Assembly: GCA_020002185.1 (NCBI GenBank) | Contig: CM034533.1 | Coordinates: 42,846,880 to 42,910,879 of the forward strand | DNA from: Paraescarpia echinospica | Lineage: Eukaryota > Annelida > Polychaeta > Sabellida > Siboglinidae | DNA: 64,000 bases | Direction: 5' to 3' | Part shown: piece after piece, positions 12,140 to 19,084 of the stretch | Layout of the letters: each line of letters starts with the position of its first letter | Numbering within the stretch: position 1 is the stretch's first letter | The notes under the pieces: generated by a model | What the model saw: only the letters and a program-made list of their open reading frames with translations | Told to the model about the DNA's origin: nothing | The model's database searches: none | Translations under genes and position numbers: made by a program

Positions 12140-12225
12140 CAAATCATCGGTGTGCGTCCGTGCGTGCGTACGTACATACGTGTACGTGTGCATGTGTGCG
12201 TGCACGAGCGTGCCTGCGTGTGCTA
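12140..12225. repeat. GTGC/GTAC-rich simple repeat
   Basis: Alternating TGCG, TACG and TGTG tract with no coding sense. An inverted copy lies at about 62470-62560 in the other arm. Confidence 0.85.
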
Positions 12226-12411
12226 ATCTGCACAAATGTATAACCGTGTGTCATAAGTAGCCACATAATTTAAGAAGTAGTGATAGTGTCGGTGCTGTGT
12301 AGAGGAGTTGCTGGCGGCAGCAGAAGTAGTGGTTGTCAACTGTTGTCGCAGTCGTTGTCATTGTTGATCTACTTGTTATTGTTGACCTACCTGACCTGTC
12401 CTCAACCCTAC

Positions 12412-12570
12412 CTGTACTGGTCGCCGGTGCAGACGGGAAACAGTTCTAGAATCAGGTTGTGAGGGCGGCAAAGCGTGAGGTCAATGCCCGTCACTCCCAT
12501 CGGCACCCCGTGTCTCGTGCGACTCTTCCCGCCTCTGTCCATAGACACATAGAACAGTTCACATGATACC
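12412..12570 (-). CDS. VWA/Cache (alpha2delta/CACHD1-like) host gene, Cache core exon
   Basis: Acceptor CAATTTATAG and donor CAG followed by GTAGGG bound a 159-nt minus-strand exon. It reads GVPMGVTGIDLTL followed by LILELFPVC, matching the family pattern VMGxDxTL...LLxxxPxC of alpha2delta/CACHD1 Cache domains. It is directly 5' of the DSSGYLVYHEHF exon, as expected. In the other arm the matching exon (62133-62291) has a stop codon at 62137-62139. The Polinton lies upstream of it in gene direction, so the element is intronic. Confidence 0.6.
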
Positions 12571-13743
12571 CTATAAATTGGAGGCGTTATGTACAGTGGC
12601 ATTTTATTAAAATGGGGTCTACATAAGGCAGCGTTCGTATCGTCACGTTTTTCTGCTGTTTGCTGTTGTAGTGTTGTTGGCCGATATCTGTAAAGCTATT
12701 ATGTACTATCATTACATTAATATTTTGTGTGAAACGTTTTACTATCTATCAAGTATATTGTAAACAAACTAATCAAGGGATTTATCAGACAGGATGGTTC
12801 AAAATCTTTTGCGTATTTCGCAGTCAGTGTACCTTTCGAAAGAAAAAAGTAAATTGACTGCAAAATACCTAGAAAGAATACCGATGTCACCACAGCTCAG
12901 CCAAATTCCAGAGGACGGCTGATTAACTTTCACTTAATCAAAACAGTCACCCCCACCTACCGGAAGACGCACAGATCGTACATACATATCTCTTACGCCA
13001 ATAACTGTCTCACAAACTGCCGCGAACCCATAAGATCACCTTCTGTCGGGCGACCTGACTTCCGTTACGTCTGATGGTGATGCTCACAGAGAACAATACG
13101 AGCGAGAAAACAGGAGGGTTGCAATGAGTGGGGGAACAATGTGTGAAAGTGTGACAGAGAAATTATAGGAAGGAGCCACCCAACCAGTCCCCCACCCAGT
13201 GGAGATCCATACCGTGTTCACACCAACGTTTTCGCAAGGGTGTGAACGATCTGGTTGTTCGACGCCGACCTGTGGGGAGTTGGTAAAACGATTGAGACGC
13301 CGTGAGCGATCGACTTCTGATACCTGCAACAAACCAATGTTGCCATCGATCGTCGGCAGATATCGTATACCCGATCAACTTCGCAAACGTTTTAACCAAA
13401 TGGGATGAATTCATTGTTTAGGTTTTAGACATATCACCTTGCTGTTGGTGGCTGTATTGTAGCGCGTCTTTTGTTCTTTGTGAAATGTGTAAGGCAGTGT
13501 TTTTAAACTTGCGCCCATTAGTCATCAGTAGACTTACATCCTGGTGGAAATACCTGAAAATGACGTAATTTGTTCAGAGAAAACAAGCTCCTAAACCCGA
13601 GGTTAGATATATCCCTCCCTCAATTCTCTCGGTGCTTTGAACCTAACGACAATCGAAGTTGATTCGCGAACAGTCAGCGACTGTACAGTTCCATAACTTG
13701 GAAGCTCGAAAGCCTCGAATGCATTCCGAAGGCATCCAAACGC

Positions 13744-13749
13744 TCTATT
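13744..13749. repeat. Polinton target-site duplication, left copy (TCTATT)
   Basis: TCTATT directly precedes the left terminus and is repeated directly after the right terminus at 31368-31373. The uninterrupted arm has one copy, as AATAGA at 60954-60959. A 6-bp duplication is standard for Polinton integration. Confidence 0.97.
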
Positions 13750-14078
13750 AGTAGATAGTAAGACCTGTACGATCTCAAAAGCCTACATATAAAAAAGAAT
13801 TTAATGACCACTAAACGATTCGAGCACATAGCTGAGTCAGCAATAATGCGAGACAAATCCTATGTATAAAAAAAGATCAAAGGCTTTGTGTTTGACACTA
13901 ATGAGTTTGGGAAACCTACTTATAAAAAACGTGATTGATGAGCGATGTAATTTGATACTAATTGGATGATTGACAGTACACTAGAGAGATGCCACCTAGC
14001 GGTGAGTGCAGAGAGTATTTTAGTCCTAGCGATCAACGCCGTACCTAGAGCGCGCTGACGTAAGCAATAATGCGTTTA
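13750..14078 (+). repeat. Polinton left terminal inverted repeat
   Basis: 329 bp starting AGTAGATAGTAAGACC and matching the reverse complement of 31039-31367 with about three mismatches. It contains three CCTA-N2-TATAAAAAA elements spaced about 80 bp, a CACCGCTAGG motif on the complementary strand, and GACGTAAGCAATAATGCG at its inner end. Polinton TIRs serve as integrase-recognised ends and presumed protein-primed replication origins. Confidence 0.97.
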
Positions 14079-14079
14079 A

Positions 14080-14262
14080 TAATAAAGTATATAAGTTTAG
14101 TTTCGTACTTTATAACCATGCTAAAGTATAAAAGTTTAGTTTCGTACTTTATAACCACGCTAAAGTGAAGTGGACCACCTATAACTGGGGTAGGAGTTGT
14201 GCTGACGTAAGCAATACGCTGGGGTAGGAGTTGTGCTGACGTAAGCAATACGCTAACCATTG
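14080..14262. repeat. Subterminal tandem repeats
   Basis: Two near-identical units of about 50 bp (AAGTTTAGTTTCGTACTTTA core) lie at 14080-14165. They are followed by two copies of GGGGTAGGAGTTGTGCTGAC plus GTAAGCAATACGCT at 14188-14255. The GACGTAAGCAATA string is shared with the inner end of the TIR. Likely regulatory or terminal-repeat debris. Confidence 0.85.
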
Positions 14263-14291
14263 TGTATTAAAACCATTGCATAAACGTTGAG

Positions 14292-14393
14292 ATGTCCCCG
14301 TATGTGATGTTGACAGCAAGAGGAGCGACGACGACTGCTGCAGCGATAAGGGCTGCTGCCCTACTGGTCTTTGACCCCTGGATGACAGCATAG
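14292..14393 (+). CDS. Possible 33-aa hydrophobic ORF
   Basis: A plus-strand ATG-to-TAG frame rich in Ala, Leu and Thr (TTTAAAIRAAALLVF). It sits in otherwise non-coding left-end sequence. It is too short to assign and has no clear promoter beyond nearby AT-rich repeats. It could equally be chance. Confidence 0.2.
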   Translation: MSPYVMLTARGATTTAAAIRAAALLVFDPWMTA

Positions 14394-14553
14394 CTGGCTA
14401 ACGGCGTTGTTCTGGTGGACGGATTAAAACGAAAGCAATGCGTTTAAATACGTCTAGTCGTGGGATTATCAAATGCATAAATACACTAACATTCAGTAGG
14501 GTGTTTATGCATTGAAAATAGACGCGTGAAAACGTGAGTAGTGACTGGAATAT

Positions 14554-15570
14554 TTATTGTGTGTAATATTGCAGCGTTCGCCCGCGACCGACGGGTTGGC
14601 GCCTGTCGGTCGCCGGCGGGGAGCCGATCTCCGGCGGAGGACCGAAGCCTTCCCGCCGATAGAGTTCGGGAGGCGTTATCGTCCTCCATAAGCCGTTTGG
14701 TAGCCTGACGAGAAAGACTCGCGCTAGATCGGGAACAATCTCATCATCATCATCGTCACTGTAGTAAGCTGCTGCTGTGACATTGAGCGACGGCGTAACA
14801 GGTGCTGGCGAAGGCGCACGGACGGACGGCGCGACCTCACATGTTGTTCGTGTCGACTTTGTCGTCGACGCGTCGGGGAGCACAATCGGCCTACGCGGGG
14901 TATATGTGTCCCTTGTAGGCAGTTGGATCGGTCTATGAAATAGACAAAGGATGAATAAAATGAGTGAGATAGTAAATTGAAATAAAATACTGTCTTGGTA
15001 AAATACATTGTTTAAATAAAATGTACTTATAAATAAAATGCATGCATGCATGTTTAAACGGTAAAATGCGTACTAGTATGCATTAAATAATACAACATGC
15101 ATTTAAACGATAAAACAATTTAAATAAAACAACAATAAAAACGTGCATTTAAATAAAATGCATGCATGTTAAAAATACATGTTTAAATAACAATAAAAAC
15201 GTGCATTTAAATTAAATGCATGCATGCATGTTTAAACGGTAAAACTAGTGAAAACATGCATTACAACAATAAAAACGTGCATACTAGTAAAAACATTTAA
15301 ATAATACAACAATAAAAACGTGCATTTAAATAAAATGCATGCATGCATGCATGTTATAGTAAGCACTGTTTAAATACGTTAAAACAATAAAAACGTGCAT
15401 TTAAATAAAATGTATGCACTGTCTTACCGTGGTTTCGTTGTGGACATGTTGTTAGAGCGATGGGTGGAGACGACGTGTTTGCGTGGTTGTAAAAGCGTGT
15501 ATGAAATGTGCGCGTCGTGAAAACAGCGGTGGCGGCGGCGCATGACACTACGACTGATTTTGATTGACAT
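14554..15570 (-). CDS. Two-exon Polinton gene, acidic/proline-rich protein of unknown function
   Basis: Exon 1 (15570-15428) starts at an ATG and ends at a strong donor (ACG followed by GTAAGAC). Exon 2 (14932-14554) follows the acceptor TATTTCATAG. The exons sum to 522 nt, 174 codons, with the split codon keeping the frame. That is good evidence that the 495-nt intron is real. The N-terminus is Arg/His-rich. The middle is Thr/Pro-rich, and an acidic run (YYSDDDDDEIVPDLARVF) precedes a conserved-looking LPNGLWRTITPPELY segment. I do not recognise the family. A TATA-like GTATATAACG lies about 65 bp upstream on the minus strand. Confidence 0.6.
14945..15425. repeat. AT-rich repeat array inside the intron
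   Basis: Repeated ATGCATGCATG, TTTAAATAAAATGCATGC and AACAATAAAAACGTGCATTT units fill nearly the whole predicted intron. The region is strikingly AT-rich against the GC-rich exons. No coding capacity is evident. Confidence 0.85.
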
Positions 15571-15572
15571 GT

Positions 15573-16340
15573 GAACGGAGAACAAAGGGATTTTACAAAC
15601 GTTAAACGAAACGTTAAAAGTACGAAATTAAACGTTATATACGATCACTGGGGGGTCAGGAAACACGAGATGCGTATATATTAGAGAAATTCGCGGTAAA
15701 AGACACATTTGACGATGAATGCACTGACGTGAACGTTAGCTTTTTTTCCTAAAACAAATTCCTCGGAGAGTAAACGGAATGCGTTAAGCGCACATGTGTG
15801 ACATCTGTTGCGCGTGACTTAACGAGTTGGAATGTGAACGGAGAACAATGGATTTTACAAACGATAAATGAAACGTTAAAAGCGCGAAATAAAACGTTGT
15901 ATAAGATCGCTGGGGGATCAGGACACACGAGATGCATAGATATTAGAGAAATTCGCGGTAAAAGTCACATTTGACAATGTATGCACTGACGTGAACGCTA
16001 ACTTTTTCCGAAAACAAAATGCCTGGGTTGGATGAAGTATGCACGACGATAATTGAAAAAGATAAGGATATGAGTGTGAAGTGCGCATGCGCGTTATAGT
16101 GTAGACAATGACATTTCAAAAACAATAAACGAAACGTTAAAAGCACGAAACTAAACGTTGTATAGATTCTCTGTGGAGTCAGGACACGCGAGGTGCATCG
16201 ATATTAGAGAAAATCGATGTAAGGAGAGATTTAACGGCGAATGTACCGACGTGACCGGATACTTTTTTTCGAAAACAAAATGTCTGAAATGTACGAGGCA
16301 CGCACACTGATAATTGAGTAAGATGACGTATTAGGGTGAA
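15573..16340. promoter_or_regulatory. Three tandem ~260-bp repeats between divergent genes
   Basis: The core GAAACGTTAAAAG...ACG recurs near 15607, 15866 and 16128 (spacing about 260 bp). Each unit also shares CACGAG/GCGAG, TATTAGAGAAA and ACTGACGTGAACG blocks. The array separates the minus-strand two-exon gene from the plus-strand OB-fold locus. Each unit has a TATA-like element on the minus strand. This suggests a triplicated bidirectional control region. Confidence 0.7.
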
Positions 16341-16367
16341 GTGCGCATGCGTGTTATTTGGAAAAGG

Positions 16368-16374
16368 TATAAAA
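16368..16374 (+). promoter_or_regulatory. TATA box of the OB-fold/alternative-exon locus
   Basis: GGTATAAAACGGGT lies about 150 bp upstream of the first in-frame ATG (16519) and about 60 bp upstream of a pyrimidine-rich acceptor-like site at 16434. It is the best TATAAAA match in the interval. Confidence 0.65.
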
Positions 16375-16518
16375 CGGGTGAGAAAATGTTATATTGTATG
16401 ACGGCGAACTTCTAACCGTGTATTCTTTCTACAGAGCAGCAAGCAGCAGACGTTCTTCCGCAACAAGGCGGATGAAAGTCAACAAACAAAAAAGTCGAAG
16501 GCGCCGCGTAAGCAGTCG

Positions 16519-17220
16519 ATGAAGGCGGCGGCCAGCAGCAGTCAACCTTCGGCACTGATTGCAGCCTTGTCAACGGGGGTGTCTCCACCCGTTAAGCGCC
16601 CCGTTACGCTGATCGCGGCCCCGTTGACGGTCGGCCGAAAACGGAGCGCCGAAGAGGCGCACTTGGAACAGCCCGACGAGACGGCCGCGCAGCCCCCGGT
16701 CCTGTCGCGGAGCGGTTCTATGGAGCGTGAATCGGCGGCGTCGACACGCGCCACAGCGGTGAGTCTGAGACATCTGAAGTGCGCCGTCAACGGCGTATAT
16801 AAAATCCTGTCACCCGTTACGATCGAGGCCGTCTCGTACAAAGGCGAACCCGGCACCACCTATTTGGGATGTTCCCGTTGTCGCCGGAAATTACAGACAA
16901 ACAAAGACGGGGCCCTGATATGTCGAACGCACGGTGAAGTGTTTGTACCGAAATATTTCTTCGCGTTGCGTGTGATGGTGAAGGACGGCGAGGAGGAAAA
17001 AGATGAGCTTTGGCTTACGTTGTTCGATAGCCAAATGTCTAATCTCGTCGAGTTCACGGCCGAGTACCTGACGGAATTGAACGAGGAGGATCTCCGCGAT
17101 ACCGTGCTCGAGTTAACCTGTACTAAAGTGGAGATTAGTGTGCGGAAGACGAGTTGGAACGGGGACCCCTCGTATACAGTCCGCACACTAAAAAGATACG
17201 TCGACGACGACGATGACTAA
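16519..17220 (+). CDS. OB-fold/zinc-ribbon ssDNA-binding-like protein (RPA C-terminal type)
   Basis: 233 aa. Residues 1-80 are low complexity and contain PVKRPV and GRKRSAEE, likely nuclear-localisation signals. Residues 81-225 look like the RPA1 C-terminal OB fold with an inserted zinc ribbon (Cys118, Cys121, Cys135, His138), then PKYFFALRVMVKD, ELWLTLFDSQ and an acidic tail. This suggests a viral single-stranded DNA-binding protein supporting PolB. The reading frame is open upstream of the ATG to a phase-0 acceptor at 16434/16435, so an undetected 5' exon is possible. A short upstream ORF (16472-16522) overlaps the ATG as ATGA. A strong splice donor follows codon 80 (see 16759). Confidence 0.7.
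   Translation: MKAAASSSQPSALIAALSTGVSPPVKRPVTLIAAPLTVGRKRSAEEAHLEQPDETAAQPPVLSRSGSMERESAASTRATAVSLRHLKCAVNGVYKILSPVTIEAVSYKGEPGTTYLGCSRCRRKLQTNKDGALICRTHGEVFVPKYFFALRVMVKDGEEEKDELWLTLFDSQMSNLVEFTAEYLTELNEEDLRDTVLELTCTKVEISVRKTSWNGDPSYTVRTLKRYVDDDDD
16759..16764 (+). other. Predicted 5' splice donor (GTGAGT) after codon 80
   Basis: ACAGCG followed by GTGAGTCT is a near-perfect donor at a codon boundary (240 nt after the ATG, phase 0). Four downstream acceptors at 17246, 17464, 17640 and 17742 all open phase-0 frames. The splice choice would swap the OB fold for other C-termini. Confidence 0.65.
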
Positions 17221-17246
17221 TGTTGTTGTTGTTGTGTTGTTTGTAG

Positions 17247-17441
17247 GAAGAGGAGGAAAATTGGCCGCTACTGGTAGATTTATTGAAGCACGCCAACGAA
17301 CGACAACGAATGAGAGATCGTCAGGGACTGGAACTAAGCAAGCAGAGCTTTGAACTATTAGCCGAGTCGGCCGAACAATATATAAGAGCGTTTTGGTTGG
17401 CCTATGAAGCAAGCCTATTTCGTAGTAGTTTGATGTACTAA
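17247..17441 (+). CDS. Alternative exon E1 (64 aa), helical, no ATG at its start
   Basis: The acceptor (TTGTGTTGTTTGTAG), 26 nt after the OB-fold stop, opens 64 codons in phase 0. They begin EEEENWPLLVDLLKHANERQ and end in SSLMY before TAA. It looks alpha-helical and acidic/basic mixed. It has no start codon at its beginning, so it only makes sense as a 3' exon. Joining it to the 16758 donor would give a protein of about 144 aa. A weaker internal phase-0 donor (CTG followed by GTAGAT) would also allow chained splicing. Function unknown. Confidence 0.55.
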   Translation, partial: EEEENWPLLVDLLKHANERQRMRDRQGLELSKQSFELLAESAEQYIRAFWLAYEASLFRSSLMY

Positions 17442-17464
17442 CAGTTGTGCTTTATATGCTTTAG

Positions 17465-17620
17465 GAAGTGCGCTGCGTACTCCAAAAAATGCTTGCAAAC
17501 AACGAAAGGATTCGCGCTCAGTACGACGAGGTTGCAACGTTCGTAAGAACGTTGTTGGAACGGGGTGAGCCGGCGGGGTCAGTAAAGATGGAGGAGGAGA
17601 AGAAGGAGAATGAAGACTAA
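17465..17620 (+). CDS. Alternative exon E2 (51 aa), helical, no ATG at its start
   Basis: It follows the E1 stop by 23 nt, after acceptor TTTATATGCTTTAG. It is open in phase 0 for 51 codons: EVRCVLQKMLANNERIRAQY near the start, an EEEKKENED tail, then TAA. NNERIRA here resembles ANERQRMR in E1, hinting at an exon duplication. Possible internal phase-0 donors are TTC|GTAAGA and TCA|GTAAAG, so chained splicing cannot be excluded. Confidence 0.55.
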   Translation, partial: EVRCVLQKMLANNERIRAQYDEVATFVRTLLERGEPAGSVKMEEEKKENED

Positions 17621-17640
17621 TCATAATAATGTGTTTGTAG

Positions 17641-17724
17641 GACGCTCTGATGCAACACACCAGACGTGAGTGTATGAGCGACTTCCTACACGCGTTGCTG
17701 ACGGTGATATCACGTAAAGAGTAG
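17641..17724 (+). CDS. Alternative exon E3 (27 aa), ATG-less
   Basis: Acceptor ATGTGTTTGTAG lies 20 nt after the E2 stop. Twenty-seven phase-0 codons follow (DALMQHTRREC then MSDFLHALLTVISRKE) before TAG. Very short, so support comes mainly from its identical layout to E1, E2 and E4. Confidence 0.45.
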   Translation, partial: DALMQHTRRECMSDFLHALLTVISRKE

Positions 17725-17742
17725 AACTGCTTTGTGCTGTAG

Positions 17743-18396
17743 GGTAGTGGCGGAGGAGTACGTGACGTTCACGTATTGGAGGCGATAATCGAGGAGGCGC
17801 TGGGCTCGCCCCGAACGCGCCCCCCTCCACCGACGTATAACGACAGCCTGGCGACGAAGGGACCGTACTGGAGCGTATCGGAGGAGCTGGGGACGTGTCA
17901 ACGGCTACTCGTCGTGCCGAGCCGGAGTCAGTTGATCGTACGTTACGAACGACTGGCTATGGATCTCATCGCCGAGACTATCGGCGAAATGGTTCTGGAG
18001 AAGGCGCGAGATCATTGCGGGCTATGCGAACCAAATGAAGGCTGCCCCTACGTTCACATGGCCGGCTATCGCGCGGGACGGCCGAATCGCGTCTACATGC
18101 AACGTTTCGTTAAGCCGGGCTGTATTGTGACGCGGTATTTCAACGAGGTCATGGAAACGTTCCTACGTCGATCGCTCATAACGTGTTTTACGAGACTAGT
18201 GCATATACTAAGCGAGACTACGGTGTCGATTTCTTCCGGTGATCAGCAGCCGCAAACGGGCCGTGCAGGAGAATTGTATTTGGTCCAGTTTGTGTCGAAC
18301 TGGTTGTTGGGGACGAATTGGCGAGATTACATGAATCGCGTGCAACTCGAGTCGGCCGTGCACACGTACGTGCAACGTCGGAGCGGACTGGAATGA
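17743..18396 (+). CDS. Alternative exon E4 (217 aa) with a Cys/His cluster
   Basis: Acceptor TTTGTGCTGTAG, 18 nt after the E3 stop, opens 217 phase-0 codons starting GSGGGVRDVHVLEAIIEEAL. The first in-frame TTG is not a credible start, so an upstream exon is needed. A proline run with PPPPTYN follows, then a cluster with Cys92, Cys95, Cys101 and His105 (CGLCEPNEGCPYVH) that could bind zinc. A helical C-terminal region ends in VQRRSGLE. Not a family I recognise. An AATAAA lies 80 bp past the stop. Joined to the 80-aa leader it would be about 297 aa. Confidence 0.65.
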   Translation, partial: GSGGGVRDVHVLEAIIEEALGSPRTRPPPPTYNDSLATKGPYWSVSEELGTCQRLLVVPSRSQLIVRYERLAMDLIAETIGEMVLEKARDHCGLCEPNEGCPYVHMAGYRAGRPNRVYMQRFVKPGCIVTRYFNEVMETFLRRSLITCFTRLVHILSETTVSISSGDQQPQTGRAGELYLVQFVSNWLLGTNWRDYMNRVQLESAVHTYVQRRSGLE

Positions 18397-18475
18397 ACGA
18401 ACACTAGTAGAATAGAGAACATTTGCTTGCTATCGAAACGAAGGCTTCACGTGTTTGAATGTTGTAAGAGTACCG

Positions 18476-18481
18476 AATAAA
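18476..18481 (+). terminator. AATAAA poly(A) signal for the E1-E4 locus
   Basis: CCGAATAAAACG lies 80 bp downstream of the E4 stop and before the repeat block that precedes polB. It could serve all alternative transcripts. Confidence 0.6.
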
Positions 18482-18509
18482 ACGTTGAAAATGTTCTTTC
18501 CGTTTCCGA

Positions 18510-19035
18510 GTTACCTAGTTAGAAAAATTACCGCTAGTTAGAAAAAATCACCACCGCTAGGACCACCACACAGTTAGAACATTCTACCGCTAGGGTTAGA
18601 AACACTAGTTAGAAAAACCACCACCGCTAGGATCAGTTAGAACATTCCACCGCTAGGGTTAGAAACACTAGTTAGAAAAACCACCACCACCACACAGTTA
18701 GAACATTCCACTGCTAAGGTTAAACAAATCTTCCCGCTAGGGTGTACACACCACCACCGCTAGGATCAGTTAGAACATTCCACCGCTAGGGTTAGAAACA
18801 CTAGTTAGAAAAACCACCACCACCACACAGTTAGAACATTCCACCGCTAGGGTTAGAAAAATCTTCCCGCTAGGGTGTACACACCACCACCGCTAGGATC
18901 AGTTAGAACATTCCACCGCTAGGGTTAGAAACACTAGTTAGAAAAACCACCACACAGTTAGAACATTCCACCGCTAGGGTTAGAAAAATCTTCCCGCTAG
19001 GGTGTACTTACCACCACCACCACCACCACCACCGT
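18510..19035. repeat. CACCGCTAGG-rich repeat array upstream of polB
   Basis: About 110-120-bp higher-order units are built from ACCGCTAGGGTTAGAAA, CACTAGTTAGAAAAACCACC and CAGTTAGAACATTCC blocks, ending in a (CCA)n stretch. ACCGCTAG occurs more than ten times. The same motif occurs in both TIRs and next to the right TIR (30940-30955). It may be a replication or transcription control array. Confidence 0.85.
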
Positions 19036-19047
19036 CACCGTCGCCGA

Positions 19048-19055
19048 TATAAATA
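19048..19055 (+). promoter_or_regulatory. TATA box of polB
   Basis: GATATAAATAGCG lies 30-37 bp upstream of the polB ATG, implying an extremely short 5' leader. Confidence 0.75.
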
Positions 19056-19084
19056 GCGACGCTCGAAAAATATCATTAGAGAGA

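Noticed and set aside
13084..13414. Host Cache exon between exon b and the 12.4-kb exon
   Set aside because: Two overlapping frames with acceptor-like sites exist, but neither gives a convincing family motif.
16472..16522. Upstream 16-codon Arg-rich ORF overlapping the OB-fold ATG
   Set aside because: Too short to call a gene; mentioned only as a possible translation-coupling element.
18510..19035. CRISPR-like or satellite centromeric array
   Set aside because: Mixed higher-order repeat confined to a viral intergenic region; no spacers.
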